NCBI GenBank assembly: GCA_032718475.1 | Contig: JAUCBJ010005507.1 | Location: 1 to 64,000 of the forward strand | Source of the DNA: Nemertoderma westbladi | Taxonomy: Eukaryota > Xenacoelomorpha > Nemertodermatida > Nemertodermatidae | Reading direction: 5' to 3' | DNA: 64,000 nt | Shown here: piece after piece, positions 1 through 11,300 of the stretch | How positions within the stretch are numbered: position 1 is the first letter of the stretch | Layout: every line of letters begins with the position of its first letter | Notes under the pieces: model-generated | Told to the model about the DNA's origin: nothing | The model's database searches: none | The model's input: only the letters and a program-made list of their open reading frames with translations | Program-made: the position numbers and the translations under genes

Positions 1-63
1 ATCCAGAATTTGAGTTTATGTTGAGGAATAACACATTCAAGTTTGTCCAACAGGTTTCGTAAT
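1..63 (-). CDS. Gene B, most downstream visible exon (partial)
   Basis: On the minus strand an AG acceptor (ataatgacag) is followed by an open frame of 20 codons reading LRNLLDKLECVIPQHKLKFW and then the window edge. The first exon base completes a codon begun by the previous exon at 6907 (phase 2 to phase 2), giving an arginine at the joint. The peptide is not repetitive and has normal composition, unlike the array beside it. No family is recognised. The 39-bp minisatellite starts about 14 bp upstream of this acceptor, so the intron ends directly in repeat DNA. The exon call rests on the splice site and the phase match; no homologue was identified. Confidence 0.5.
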
Positions 64-76
64 CTGTCATTATCGA

Positions 77-1178
77 TTGCCCTTTATTGGTGCGCGGGGG
101 TGTTATATTGTCAGATTGCCCTTTATTGGTGCGCGGGGGTGTTATATTGTCAGATTGACCTTTATTGGTGCGCGGGGGTGTTATATTGTCAGATTGCCCT
201 TTATTGGTGCGCGGGGGTGTTATATTGTCAGATTGACCTTTATTGGTGCGCGGGGGTGTTATATTGTCAGATTGACCTTTATTGGTGCGCGGGGGTGTTA
301 TATTGTCAGATTGACCTTTATTGGTGCGCGGGGGTGTTATATTGTCAGATTGACCTTTATTGGTTCGCGGGGGTGTTATATTGTCAGATTGACCTTTATT
401 GGTGCGCGGGGGTGTTATATTGTCAGATTGACCTTTATTGGTGCGCGGGGGTGATATATTGTCAGATTGCCCTTTATTGGTGCGCGGGGGTGTTATATTG
501 TCAGATTGCCCTTTATTGGTGCGCGGGGGTGTTATATTGTCAGATTGACCTTTATTGGTGCGCGGGGGTGTTATATTGTCAGATTGACCTTTATTGGTGC
601 GCGGGGGTGTTATATTGTCAGATTGACCTTTATTGGTGCGCGGGGGTGTTATATTGTCAGATTGACCTTTATTGGTGCGCGGGGGTGTTATATTGTCAGA
701 TTGCCCTTTATTGGTGCGCGGGGGTGTCATATTGTCAGATTGCCCTTTATTGGTGCGCGGGGGTGTTATATTGTCAGATTGACCTTTATTGGTGCGCGGG
801 GGTGTTATATTGTCAGATTGCCCTTTATTGGTGCGCGGGGGTGTTATATTGTCAGATTGACCTTTATTGGTGCGCGGGGGGTGTTATATTGTCAGATTGA
901 CCTTTATTGGTGCGCGGGGGGTGTTATATTGTCAGATTGACCTTTATTGGTGCGCGGGGGTGTTATATTGTCAGATTGACCTTTATTGGTGCGCGGGGGT
1001 GTTATATTGTCAGATTGCCCTTTATTGGTGCGCGGGGGTGTTATATTGTCAGATTGACCTTTATTGGTGCGCGGGGGTGTTATATTGTCAGATTGACCTT
1101 TATTGGTGCGCGGGGGTGTTATATTGTCAGATTGACCTTTATTGGTGCGCGGGGGTGTTATATTGTCAGATTGACCTT
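77..1178. repeat. 39-bp minisatellite, about 28 copies
   Basis: Head-to-tail copies of a 39-bp unit containing TTTATTGGTGCGCGGGGGTG and TTATATTGTCAGATTG. The main variation is C or A in ATTG(C/A)CC. Two adjacent units near 877 and 917 carry one extra G (40 bp), so a slipped unit was itself duplicated. The unit is divisible by three, so long open frames appear in several frames; these are shadows. The array fills the 3' end of a gene B intron, and its edge shares GATTGCCCTTTATTGG with sequence next to the splice acceptor at 63. Confidence 0.95.
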
Positions 1179-1929
1179 TTCACCCTTTTTTTAGACAAAA
1201 AGCAAAGTCATCGAATTTGAAGACCTTCTTTGCTTAATTTCCTTATTGACAAGCCGCTATCGGCAATCATGAAGGAATGGTGCGACTCGAAATAATATAT
1301 TATTCCAATGGGATTAAACGGTTAGTTTTGGTTTAGTTAAGTTTAGTGTATATAGTTTTTGAAGAACAACAATGTAACTACTCGAATAAATAAAACTCAG
1401 CTGTAAATAAAAACAACGTATCTAACAGTTGTACGGTAAAACAAAGTAGATAGTAAATATAGTGTTTTACCGTATTAACATTTACCAAAATATGTGATTT
1501 GGCGAGATACGGTGTTTTAGCGACGCTGCTAACTTGTAAACTATACTAAATGGTAGAAAATGGATGGCACCCAGAGAAAGCGCAGCTGTTCGAATTAGCC
1601 AGAATCAATGTAAAAATTAAAATCGAAAATTTTCGAGATACAGTGTTTTACCATACAACGGCAGCAAAGGACACTTTACTTAAAGATGCAGATAATTTCG
1701 CGAAAGTCATGGGTGATGGGGAGTTATGGCGTCGTAATTTTGTTGATATGCCGGCACAGCATTCTCGATGAAATCTGCAATGCACCATGTCGATTGTATA
1801 AATAGTACGAGGCGATAGAATTTATTTGGACACCAGGTAAACCTTGGGGTTCTGGAATATTATTATATATATACCTATAAGTACCGCACATTAAGAGGTT
1901 AACGTTTACTAGTAGCGTTCTACGTAGAA
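1179..1929. other. Intronic spacer with perfect inverted repeat
   Basis: No gene is supported apart from the retrotransposon scrap listed separately. A perfect 12-bp inverted repeat, TACGGTAAAACA at 1432-1443 and its complement at 1463-1474, could form a hairpin with a 19-nt loop. Similar words (ACGGTGTTTTAGC, CAGTGTTTTACCAT) recur to about 1655, so this may be the worn end of a small mobile element. Confidence 0.5.
1660..1771 (+). pseudogene. Non-LTR retrotransposon C-terminal scrap
   Basis: The plus-strand peptide has KDADNFAKVMGDGELWRRN followed by FVDMPAQHSR and a stop. It matches almost residue for residue the end of the minus-strand fragment near 53120-53200 (EDADDLANVMGDWELWRRN, FVDKPAQHS). 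The tail of the form 'DtGl..ddL...M.D...Wrr' is typical of the C-terminus of non-LTR retrotransposon reverse transcriptases. Only about 35 codons remain, so this is a dead 3' fragment inserted in a gene B intron in the opposite orientation. Confidence 0.7.
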
Positions 1930-2499
1930 ATGGAACAATCGGGATTGGATAATGATGCGGCGTCCCTTGGCAATAACAAACGATTGGAGAAGCCCCGTAG
2001 ACGGAGTAGTCTCCCTCCTATTTTTTTTCCTAATCTCAGTAAGGGCACCACAAGCGAAATCAATAAGTCAAACACAAACCGAAAAATGGAAAATTACAAA
2101 CAGAAAATAGCCGAAACTAAAGAAAGACTTCGGACGGCGTTCGCGAAAAGGGATAACATATTCAAGGCATACTTAGAACTCGCGAGAAAATCGACAAAAA
2201 CTGAGGATGAGATGGATGAACTCAACAAGGTAATTGAAAGCCATCAAATGGCTAAAAGGATTATATCAATTCTACAATCTGTGTTGGATGAAAACAAATC
2301 AAAGTTGAGATATTTAGAGTCGCAACAGCAGGAATACGAGGTGTTTTATAAATACACGGGAGATTTGAGTGAAATCGATTCGCAATATTTACGGTCGTCG
2401 CCGGACGCACAGCTGGGACTAAGCAACGACGCTGGTTGGGGGAGTGATACAGTAAGACGCGAAAATAAAACAGGTCGCCGTGATTATTCGATCTTATAG
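1930..2499 (+). CDS. Unrecognised intronless coiled-coil ORF (189 aa)
   Basis: The frame is uninterrupted from an ATG to TAG and encodes a basic N-terminus (KRLEKPRRRSS near residues 17-27). A long charged helical stretch follows (about residues 50-140, rich in K, E, L, Q) with heptad-like spacing suggestive of a coiled coil, then a polar C-terminal tail. An AATAAA lies near 2803. It sits in the last visible intron of gene B on the opposite strand. It has no array repeats and a non-repetitive amino-acid mix, so it is more credible than neighbouring frames. It could be a nested gene or a gag-like ORF of a retroelement; no motif decides. Function unknown. Confidence 0.45.
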   Translation: MEQSGLDNDAASLGNNKRLEKPRRRSSLPPIFFPNLSKGTTSEINKSNTNRKMENYKQKIAETKERLRTAFAKRDNIFKAYLELARKSTKTEDEMDELNKVIESHQMAKRIISILQSVLDENKSKLRYLESQQQEYEVFYKYTGDLSEIDSQYLRSSPDAQLGLSNDAGWGSDTVRRENKTGRRDYSIL

Positions 2500-3059
2500 G
2501 CCTAAACGGTACGGACGGACGGATTAGAGCAACTAACTAAACAGAAACACAAATCCCATTCGCTTCTATGACGCCCAACAGACAACTTTGGATAAAATAA
2601 TCTCACATGACCTTTCGCTACTAGCGAGTCTACATTGTACGAACTCTCGGTTTACGTAACTAAACCGCCCAAATACACAGCAACAGACATATTACAATGT
2701 TAATAATATACAGAAAAAAAAACAATTATACCGATAATATATTATTTTTATGTTGTGAACATGAGGGAGAAGAACATCCAAGGTGTTATAAACTCAAAAT
2801 ACGTAATAAATTATATCTAGTTTTTGCAATTTATATTTATGATCATGTTCTAGAACATGTTAGATAATTTAAAAAAGTCAAAGTTGTATGTTGTGTTTTA
2901 GGACTTTTAAAAAAATAATAAAAAAATCTGTACTATTTTTATTTTCGGGAAATGCCCTAGCTATTCAAAAATAGACTAAAAAATGTTCTAGTACAAATAG
3001 TTTTTGTTCTAGAATCCTTTAAAAATATATAGTAGATATTATATATACATTTTTTTTTA
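2500..3059. other. AT-rich spacer
   Basis: Very AT-rich sequence with runs of A and T and several TCTAGAAC-like words (2849-3012). No open frame or RNA gene can be supported. Confidence 0.6.
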
Positions 3060-6000
3060 GATTTTCACAAACCTGTATACTTGGGGACCAGGAGTGAGTC
3101 CTGTATGTATTTTATTGGAATTATTCCCGTATTGCTCACACACCTGTATACTTGGGGACCAGGAGTGAGTCCTGTCAGTATTTTATTGGATTTATTCCCG
3201 TATTGCTCACACACCTGTATACTTGGGGACCAGGAGTGAGTCCTGTCAGTATTTTATTGGAATTATTCCCGTATTGCTCACACACCTGTATACTTGGGGA
3301 CCAGGAGTGAGTCCTGTCAGTATTTTATTGGAATTATTCCCGTATTGCTCACACACCTGTATACTTGGGGACCAGGAGTGAGTCCTGGCAGTATTTTATT
3401 GGAATTATTCCCGTATTGCTCACACACCTGTATACTTGGGGACCAGGAGTGAGTCCTGGCAGTATTTTATTGGAATTATTCCCGTATTGCTCACACACCT
3501 GTATACTTGGGGACCAGGAGTGAGTCCTGTCAGTATTTTATTGGATTTATTCCCGTATTGCTCACACACCTGTATACTTGGGGACCAGGAGTGAGTCCTG
3601 TATGTATTTTATTGGAATTATTCCCGTATTGCTCACACACCTGTATACTTGGGGACCAGGAGTGAGTCCTGGCAGTATTTTATTGGAATTATTCCCGTAT
3701 TGCTCACACACCTGTATACTTGGGGACCAGGAGTGAGTCCTGTCAGTATTTTATTGGATTTATTCCCGTATTGCTCACACACCTGTATACTTGGGGACCA
3801 GGAGTGAGTCCTGTCTGTATTTTATTGGAATTATTCCCGTATTGCTCACACACCTGTATACTTGGGGACCAGGAGTGAGTCCTGTCAGTATTTTATTGGA
3901 TTTATTCCCGTATTGCTCACACACCTGTATACTTGGGGACCAGGAGTGAGTCCTGTCAGTATTTTATTGGAATTATTCCCGTATTGCTCACACACCTGTA
4001 TACTTGGGGACCAGGAGTGAGTCCTGTCAGTATTTTATTGGAATTATTCCCGTATTGCTCACACACCTGTATACTTGGGGACCAGGAGTGAGTCCTGGCA
4101 GTATTTTATTGGAATTATTCCCGTATTGCTCACACACCTGTATACTTGGGGACCAGGAGTGAGTCCTGTCTGTATTTTATTGGAATTATTCCCGTATTGC
4201 TCACACACCTGTATACTTGGGGACCAGGAGTGAGTCCTGTATGTATTTTATTGGAATTATTCCCGTATTGCTCACACACCTGTATACTTGGGGACCAGGA
4301 GTGAGTCCTGGCAGTATTTTATTGGAATTATTCCCGTATTGCTCACACACCTGTATACTTGGGGACCAGGAGTGAGTCCTGTCAGTATTTTATTGGATTT
4401 ATTCCCGTATTGCTCACACACCTGTATACTTGGGGACCAGGAGTGAGTCCTGTCTGTATTTTATTGGAATTATTCCCGTATTGCTCACACACCTGTATAC
4501 TTGGGGACCAGGAGTGAGTCCTGTCAGTATTTTATTGGAATTATTCCCGTATTGCTCACACACCTGTATACTTGGGGACCAGGAGTGAGTCCTGTCAGTA
4601 TTTTATTGGAATTATTCCCGTATTGCTCACACACCTGTATACTTGGGGACCAGGAGTGAGTCCTGTATGTATTTTATTGGAATTATTCCCGTATTGCTCA
4701 CACACCTGTATACTTGGGGACCAGGAGTGAGTCCTGGCAGTATTTTATTGGAATTATTCCCGTATTGCTCACACACCTGTATACTTGGGGACCAGGAGTG
4801 AGTCCTGGCAGTATTTTATTGGAATTATTCCCGTATTGCTCACACACCTGTATACTTGGGGACCAGGAGTGAGTCCTGTCTGTATTTTATTGGAATTATT
4901 CCCGTATTGCTCACACACCTGTATACTTGGGGACCAGGAGTGAGTCCTGGCAGTATTTTATTGGAATTATTCCCGTATTGCTCACACACCTGTATACTTG
5001 GGGACCAGGAGTGAGTCCTGGCAGTATTTTATTGGAATTATTCCCGTATTGCTCACACACCTGTATACTTGGGGACCAGGAGTGAGTCCTGTCAGTATTT
5101 TATTGGATTTATTCCCGTATTGCTCACACACCTGTATACTTGGGGACCAGGAGTGAGTCCTGGCAGTATTTTATTGGAATTATTCCCGTATTGCTCACAC
5201 ACCTGTATACTTGGGGACCAGGAGTGAGTCCTGTCAGTATTTTATTGGAATTATTCCCGTATTGCTCACACACCTGTATACTTGGGGACCAGGAGTGAGT
5301 CCTGTCAGTATTTTATTGGATTTATTCCCGTATTGCTCACACACCTGTATACTTGGGGACCAGGAGTGAGTCCTGTCAGTATTTTATTGGAATTATTCCC
5401 GTATTGCTCACACACCTGTATACTTGGGGACCAGGAGTGAGTCCTGTATGTATTTTATTGGAATTATTCCCGTATTGCTCACACACCTGTATACTTGGGG
5501 ACCAGGAGTGAGTCCTGGCAGTATTTTATTGGAATTATTCCCGTATTGCTCACACACCTGTATACTTGGGGACCAGGAGTGAGTCCTGTCAGTATTTTAT
5601 TGGAATTATTCCCGTATTGCTCACACACCTGTATACTTGGGGACCAGGAGTGAGTCCTGGCAGTATTTTATTGGAATTATTCCCGTATTGCTCACACACC
5701 TGTATACTTGGGGACCAGGAGTGAGTCCTGGCAGTATTTTATTGGAATTATTCCCGTATTGCTCACACACCTGTATACTTGGGGACCAGGAGTGAGTCCT
5801 GGCAGTATTTTATTGGAATTATTCCCGTATTGCTCACACACCTGTATACTTGGGGACCAGGAGTGAGTCCTGTCTGTATTTTATTGGAATTATTCCCGTA
5901 TTGCTCACACACCTGTATACTTGGGGACCAGGAGTGAGTCCTGTCTGTATTTTATTGGAATTATTCCCGTATTGCTCACACACCTGTATACTTGGGGACC

Positions 6001-6967
6001 AGGAGTGAGTCCTGTCTGTATTTTATTGGAATTATTCCCGTATTGCTCACACACCTGTATACTTGGGGACCAGGAGTGAGTCCTGGCAGTATTTTATTGG
6101 AATTATTCCCGTATTGCTCACACACCTGTATACTTGGGGACCAGGAGTGAGTCCTGGCAGTATTTTATTGGAATTATTCCCGTATTGCTCACACACCTGT
6201 ATACTTGGGGACCAGGAGTGAGTCCTGGCAGTATTTTATTGGAATTATTCCCGTATTGCTCACACACCTGTATACTTGGGGACCAGGAGTGAGTCCTGGC
6301 AGTATTTTATTGGAATTATTCCCGTATTGCTCACACACCTGTATACTTGGGGACCAGGAGTGAGTCCTGGCAGTATTTTATTGGAATTATTCCCGTATTG
6401 CTCACACACCTGTATACTTGGGGACCAGGAGTGAGTCCTGGCAGTATTTTATTGGAATTATTCCCGTATTGCTCACACACCTGTATACTTGGGGACCAGG
6501 AGTGAGTCCTGGCAGTATTTTATTGGAATTATTCCCGTATTGCTCACACACCTGTATACTTGGGGACCAGGAGTGAGTCCTGGCAGTATTTTATTTGAAT
6601 TATTCCCGTATTGCTCACACACCTGTATACTTGGGGACCAGGAGTGAGTCCTGGCAGTATTTTATTGGAATTATTCCCGTATTGCTCACACACCTGTATA
6701 CTTGGGGACCAGGAGTGAGTCCTGTCTGTATTTTATTGGAATTATTCCCGTATTGCTCACACACCTGTATACTTGGGGACCAGGAGTGAGTCCTGTCTGT
6801 ATTTTATTGGAATTATTCCCGTATTGCTCACACACCTGTATACTTGGGGACCAGGAGTGAGTCCTGTCTGTATTTTATTGGAATTATTCCCGTATTGCTC
6901 ACACACCTGTATACTTGGGGACCAGGAGTGAGTCCTGTCTGTATTTTATTGGAATTATTCCCGTATT
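3060..6967. repeat. 71-bp minisatellite carrying 5' splice sites, about 55 copies
   Basis: CCTGTATACTTGGGGACC recurs every 71 bp (3072, 3143, 3214 and onward) up to the gene B exon end at 6907. Copies are highly alike; the main variable site is CCTG(T/G)(C/A)(A/T)GT. Read on the minus strand, every unit contains GTATACAG|GTGTGTGAG, a plausible 5' splice site. The copy at 6907 is the phase-correct donor of the adjoining exon. The unit therefore spans the exon-intron border. Because 71 is not a multiple of three, using a donor further into the array would shift the frame. Confidence 0.95.
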
Positions 6968-7057
6968 GCTGAGAAGGTTTAGGAACTTCTTCGTGCGCTA
7001 ATCTTTCAAACTTCTGGAGAGCGGCGTTTTTCGATTCTTGGGCTGCCCGAATTTCCT
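6907..7057 (-). CDS. Gene B exon (charged helical segment)
   Basis: Acceptor tattgtgtttag and donor TACAG|GTGTGTGAG bound 151 bp: two bases, 49 codons, two bases. The peptide starts EIRAAQESKNAALQKFERLA and ends with the repeat-derived GLTPGPQVY. The incoming phase 1 fits exon 7291-7397, and the outgoing phase 2 fits exon 1-63. The last 65 bp or so of the exon are the first unit of the 71-bp array, so the exon's own end has been multiplied. No known domain was recognised; the first 25 residues look like an amphipathic helix. Confidence 0.6.
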
Positions 7058-7290
7058 CTAAACACAATAATAATAGATTATAATCACCGAATTTAAACCA
7101 ATACGAAATAACTTTATATTTGATGCTCTAAATTAGAAACGTCTTACAAAGTTTCATAAGCAGTTGAGTGGAATAAAACAGAGAACCTTGCCGTGTTCTA
7201 TAATAACCGTTCTCACTCCCGATAGTAACATCTTAGTACCAAAACCCTGCACCACACTGCATATACGACCGTAGGTACTGCTCAACTAAC

Positions 7291-7397
7291 CCGCGTTCGT
7301 CCGATCAACATGAACGTTATCCTGTTCCCTTGGTTCCTCGAACCTCTGCATCACCGAACGCAGACCGCCTTCCACAGTCGGAGGAAGTTCGCCTTCC
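7291..7397 (-). CDS. Gene B exon (35 complete codons)
   Basis: Acceptor tttattgttttcag and donor GCGG|GTTAGT bound 107 bp. Only one of the three frames is open, and it reads EGELPPTVEGGLRSVMQRFE followed by EPREQDNVHVDRTNA. The incoming phase 2 matches the donor at 7878 and the outgoing phase 1 matches the acceptor at 7057. The phase agreement on both sides is the main support. The 'P..V...LRSVMQRFEE' pattern is a plausible short binding helix, but I do not assign a family. Confidence 0.6.
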
Positions 7398-7439
7398 CTG
7401 AAAACAATAAACCCATAGACTACTGAGTGCGGAACTCAC

Positions 7440-7632
7440 CTATAGAGGGCGCGTTGAACTCTAATGGTTCGTCGAAACTATAACGAGTTGACATTTCGTC
7501 CCGCCAGGAGACCTTCCGAATGTAGCGGGTAGGATGAATGTCGGACTCGGACTCGGAACCGGAATCACAAGCGACTGGTACGATGTAGACAGGCACATCG
7601 TCCTCTATTATCGTACGTCCGTCCGCGTCCAT
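7440..7632 (-). CDS. Possible alternative exon of gene B
   Basis: An open segment on the minus strand begins at ATG (7632) with MDADGRTIIEDDVPVYIVPV and continues through an acidic Ser/Glu run (SGSESESD). It ends at a good donor, ATAG|GTGAGTT. The outgoing phase 1 fits the exon at 7057 but not the exon at 7397. No acceptor in the right phase lies upstream of it. It could be an alternative first exon or a mutually exclusive exon; it does not fit a simple constitutive chain. Confidence 0.35.
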
Positions 7633-7660
7633 ATTGCACGAAACCCAATGGGAAATGTTC

Positions 7661-7728
7661 ACCAAGTCACACAAATAATATTAAAATGACCCAAACCAAG
7701 TCACACAAATAATATTAAAATGACCCAA
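7661..7728. repeat. 34-bp direct duplication
   Basis: Two perfect copies starting ACCAAGTCACACAAATAATA lie head to tail at 7661 and 7695. This is a recent small tandem duplication immediately upstream of the possible exon 7440-7632. Confidence 0.9.
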
Positions 7729-7877
7729 CTAACAATCAAGTTGTTTTAATTTTATTAACTTAGTGACATAACTAGTTCTTATCAGTTATTGAACCTTGCC
7801 CAGAACATTAGGGAGTAATTATTCTATCTTAAAACAAAGGAATTAATTAACAGAGTGTACAGTAAGAGATTACTCAC

Positions 7878-8283
7878 GGAGATGACTCATCCTTGTGACG
7901 TTGAATCTCCATAACAACGGGTTTGACATCATCTATTTGGGTGTGACTAGGAGGGGGGCTTTGTACGGGGCTGGGAGGGGGGCTCTCAGTCACATAGACT
8001 GCGTCGGCTGGGGGTGACCTGACCACATCCACATAATGAGACTGATTCGTTGCTGGGAGAGACTGGTAAACCCGATCAGTAGAATCATTGAGGTTCTCAT
8101 CCTTGGCAGCAGTGTCGTATTCTAGCTTATTCTCGTAGACCATCTCGTATGCGACTCCATCGTCAGTGGGTTGCCTGGTAACAGTGGAGCTGATCCTACG
8201 AATATCGACGTTTTCGTAAATGTCATCGTCGTCGCTAACATCTGGGATAATGTCACCGCCAGACGCCGATACGATAATCAGAT
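7878..8283 (-). CDS. Gene B exon: tyrosine-motif, proline-rich segment
   Basis: Acceptor ttccttgtggcag and donor TCTCC|GTGAGT bound 406 bp. The peptide includes DIYENV, YEMVYENKLEYDTA, VYQSL and HYVDV, plus a proline cluster SPPPSPVQSPPPS. YQSL, seven residues, then YVDV is close to an ITAM spacing (the second motif ends in V instead of L/I). Such a layout is typical of a cytoplasmic segment bound by SH2/PTB and SH3 proteins; that role is inference. The incoming phase 1 joins the donor at 8361 to make an aspartate codon, and the outgoing phase 2 joins 7397. No membrane segment is seen nearby. Confidence 0.65.
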
Positions 8284-8344
8284 CTGCCACAAGGAAAAAA
8301 TAATTAGTTATTAATGTAGTTTGGTTTATTAATAACATAACGGA

Positions 8345-11300
8345 GTGTCCCCTCTCTCACCATACAACCCACCTCTCTCATCCTCTGGTGGTGTCTCCCT
8401 TCTCTCCCCATACAACCTACCTCTCTCATCCTCTGGTGGTGTCTCCCCTCTCTCCCCATACAACCTACCTCTCTCATCCTCTGGTGGAGTCTCCCTTCTC
8501 TCCCCATACAACCTACCTCTCTCATCCTCTGGTGGAGTCTCCCCTCTCTCCCCATACAACCTACTTCTCTCATCCTCTGGTGGTGTCTCCCTTCTCTCCC
8601 CATACAACCTACCTCTCTCATCCTCTGGTGGAGTCTCCCCTCTCTCCCCATACAGCCTACCTCTCTCATCCTCTGGTGGAGTCTCCCCTCTCTCCCCATA
8701 CAACCCACCTCTCTCATCCTCTGGTGGTGTCTCCCTTCTCTCCCCATACAACCTACCTCTCTCATCCTCTGGTGGAGTCTCCTTTCTCTCCCCATAAAAC
8801 CTACCTCTCTCATCCTCTGGTGGAGTCTCCCTTCTCTCCCCATACAACCTACCTCTCTCATCCTCTGGTGGAGTCTCCCCTCTCTCCCCATACAACCTAC
8901 TTCTCTCATCCTCTGGTGGTGTCTCCCTTCTCTCCCCATACAACCTACCTCTCTCATCCTCTGGTGGAGTCTCCCCTCTCTCCCCATACAACCTACCTCT
9001 CTCATCCTCTGGTGGAGTCTCCCTTCTCTCCCCATACAACCTACTTCTCTCATCCTCTGGTGGTGTCTCCCTTCTCTCCCCATACAACCTACCTCTCTCA
9101 TCCTCTGGTGGAGTCTCCCCTCTCTCCCCATACAACCTACCTCTCTCATCCTCTGGTGGAGTCTCCCTTCTCTCCCCATACAACCTACCTCTCTCATCCG
9201 CTGGTGGAGTCTCCCCTCTCTCCCCATACAACCCACCTCTCTCATCCGCTGGTGGTGTCTCCCTTCTCTCCCCATACAACCTACCTCTCTCCCCATACAA
9301 CCCACCTCTCTCATCCGCTGGTGGAGTCTCCCCTCTCTCCCCATACAACCCACCTCTCTCATCCGCTGGTGGTGTCTCCCTTCTCTCCCCATACAACCTA
9401 CCTCTCTCCCCATACAACCCACCTCTCTCATCCTCTGGTGGAGTCTCCCTTATCTCCCCATACAACCTACCTCTCTCATCCTCTGGTGGTGTCTCCCTTC
9501 TCTCCCCATACAACCTACCTCTCTCATCCTCTGGTGGTGTCTCCCTTCTCTCCCCATACAACCTACCTCTCTCATCCTCTGGTGGAGTCTCCCTTCTCTC
9601 CCCCATACAACCCACCTCTCTCATCCTCTGGTGGAGTCTCCCTTCTCTCCCCATACAACCTACCTCTCTCATCCGCTGGTGGTGTCTCCCTTCTCTCCCC
9701 ATACAACCTACCTCTCTCATCCTCTGGTGGAGTCTCCCTTCTCTCCCCATACAACCTACCTCTCTCATCCTCTGGTGGTGTCTCCCTTCTCTCCCCATAC
9801 AACCTACCTCTCTCATCCTCTGGTGGTGTCTCCCTTCTCTCCCCATACAACCTACCTCTCTCATCCTCTGGTGGAGTCTCCCTTCTCTCCCCCATACAAC
9901 CCACCTCTCTCATCCTCTGGTGGAGTCTCCCTTCTCTCCCCATACAACCTACCTCTCTCATCCGCTGGTGGTGTCTCCCTTCTCTCCCCATACAACCTAC
10001 CTCTCTCATCCTCTGGTGGAGTCTCCCTTCTCTCCCCATACAACCTACCTTTCTCATCCTCTGGTGGAGTCTCCCTTCTCTCCCCCTACAACCCACCTCT
10101 CTCATCCTCTGGTGGAGTCTCCCTTCTCTCCCCATACAACCTACCTCTATCATCCTCTGGTGGAGTCTCCCTTCTCTCCCCATACAACCTACCTCTCTCA
10201 TCCTCTGGTGGAGTCTCCCTTCTCTCCCCATACAACCTACCTTTCTCATCCTCTGGTGGAGTCTCCCTTCTCTCCCCCTACAACCCACCTCTCTCATCCT
10301 CTGGTGGTGTCTCCCCTCTCTCCCCATACAACCTACCTCTCTCATCCTCTGGTGGAGTCTCCTTTCTCTCCCCATACAACCTACCTCTCTCATCCTCTGG
10401 TGGTGTCTCCCCTCTCTCCCCATACAACCTACCTCTCTCATCCTCTGGTGGAGTCTCCCTTCTCTCCCCATACAACCTACCTCTCTCATCCTCTGGTGGA
10501 GTCTCCCCTCTCTCCCCATACAACCTACTTCTCTCATCCTCTGGTGGTGTCTCCCTTCTCTCCCCATACAACCTACCTCTCTCATCCTCTGGTGGAGTCT
10601 CCCCTCTCTCCCCATACAACCTACCTCTCTCATCCTCTGGTGGAGTCTCCCCTCTCTCCCCATACAACCCACCTCTCTCATCCTCTGGTGGTGTCTCCCT
10701 TCTCTCCCCATACAACCTACCTCTCTCATCCTCTGGTGGAGTCTCCTTTCTCTCCCCATAAAACCTACCTCTCTCATCCTCTGGTGGAGTCTCCCTTCTC
10801 TCCCCATACAACCTACCTCTCTCATCCTTTGGTGGAGTCTCCCCTCTCTCCCCATACAACCTACTTCTCTCATCCTCTGGTGGTGTCTCCCTTCTCTCCC
10901 CATACAACCTACCTCTCTCATCCTCTGGTGGAGTCTCCCCTCTCTCCCCATACAACCTACCTCTCTCATCCTCTGGTGGAGTCTCCCTTCTCTCCCCATA
11001 CAACCTACTTCTCTCATCCTCTGGTGGTGTCTCCCTTCTCTCCCCATACAACCTACCTCTCTCATCCTCTGGTGGAGTCTCCCCTCTCTCCCCATACAAC
11101 CTACCTCTCTCATCCTCTGGTGGAGTCTCCCCTCTCTCCCCATACAACCCACCTCTCTCATCCTCTGGTGGAGTCTCCCTTCTCTCCCCCTACAACCCAC
11201 CTCTCTCATCCTCTGGTGGAGTCTCCCCTCTCTCCCCATACAACCTACCTCTCTCATCCTCCGGTGGTGTCTCCCTTTTCTCCCCATACAACCCACCTCT

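Noticed and set aside
43-1220. Repeat frames LYWCAGVLYCQID on the plus strand.
   Set aside because: A 39-bp unit is open in several frames by arithmetic alone; the array lies in an intron next to a minus-strand acceptor.
77-6967. CRISPR-like appearance of regular repeats (39 and 71 bp).
   Set aside because: No unique spacers between repeats; the sequence is eukaryotic with introns.
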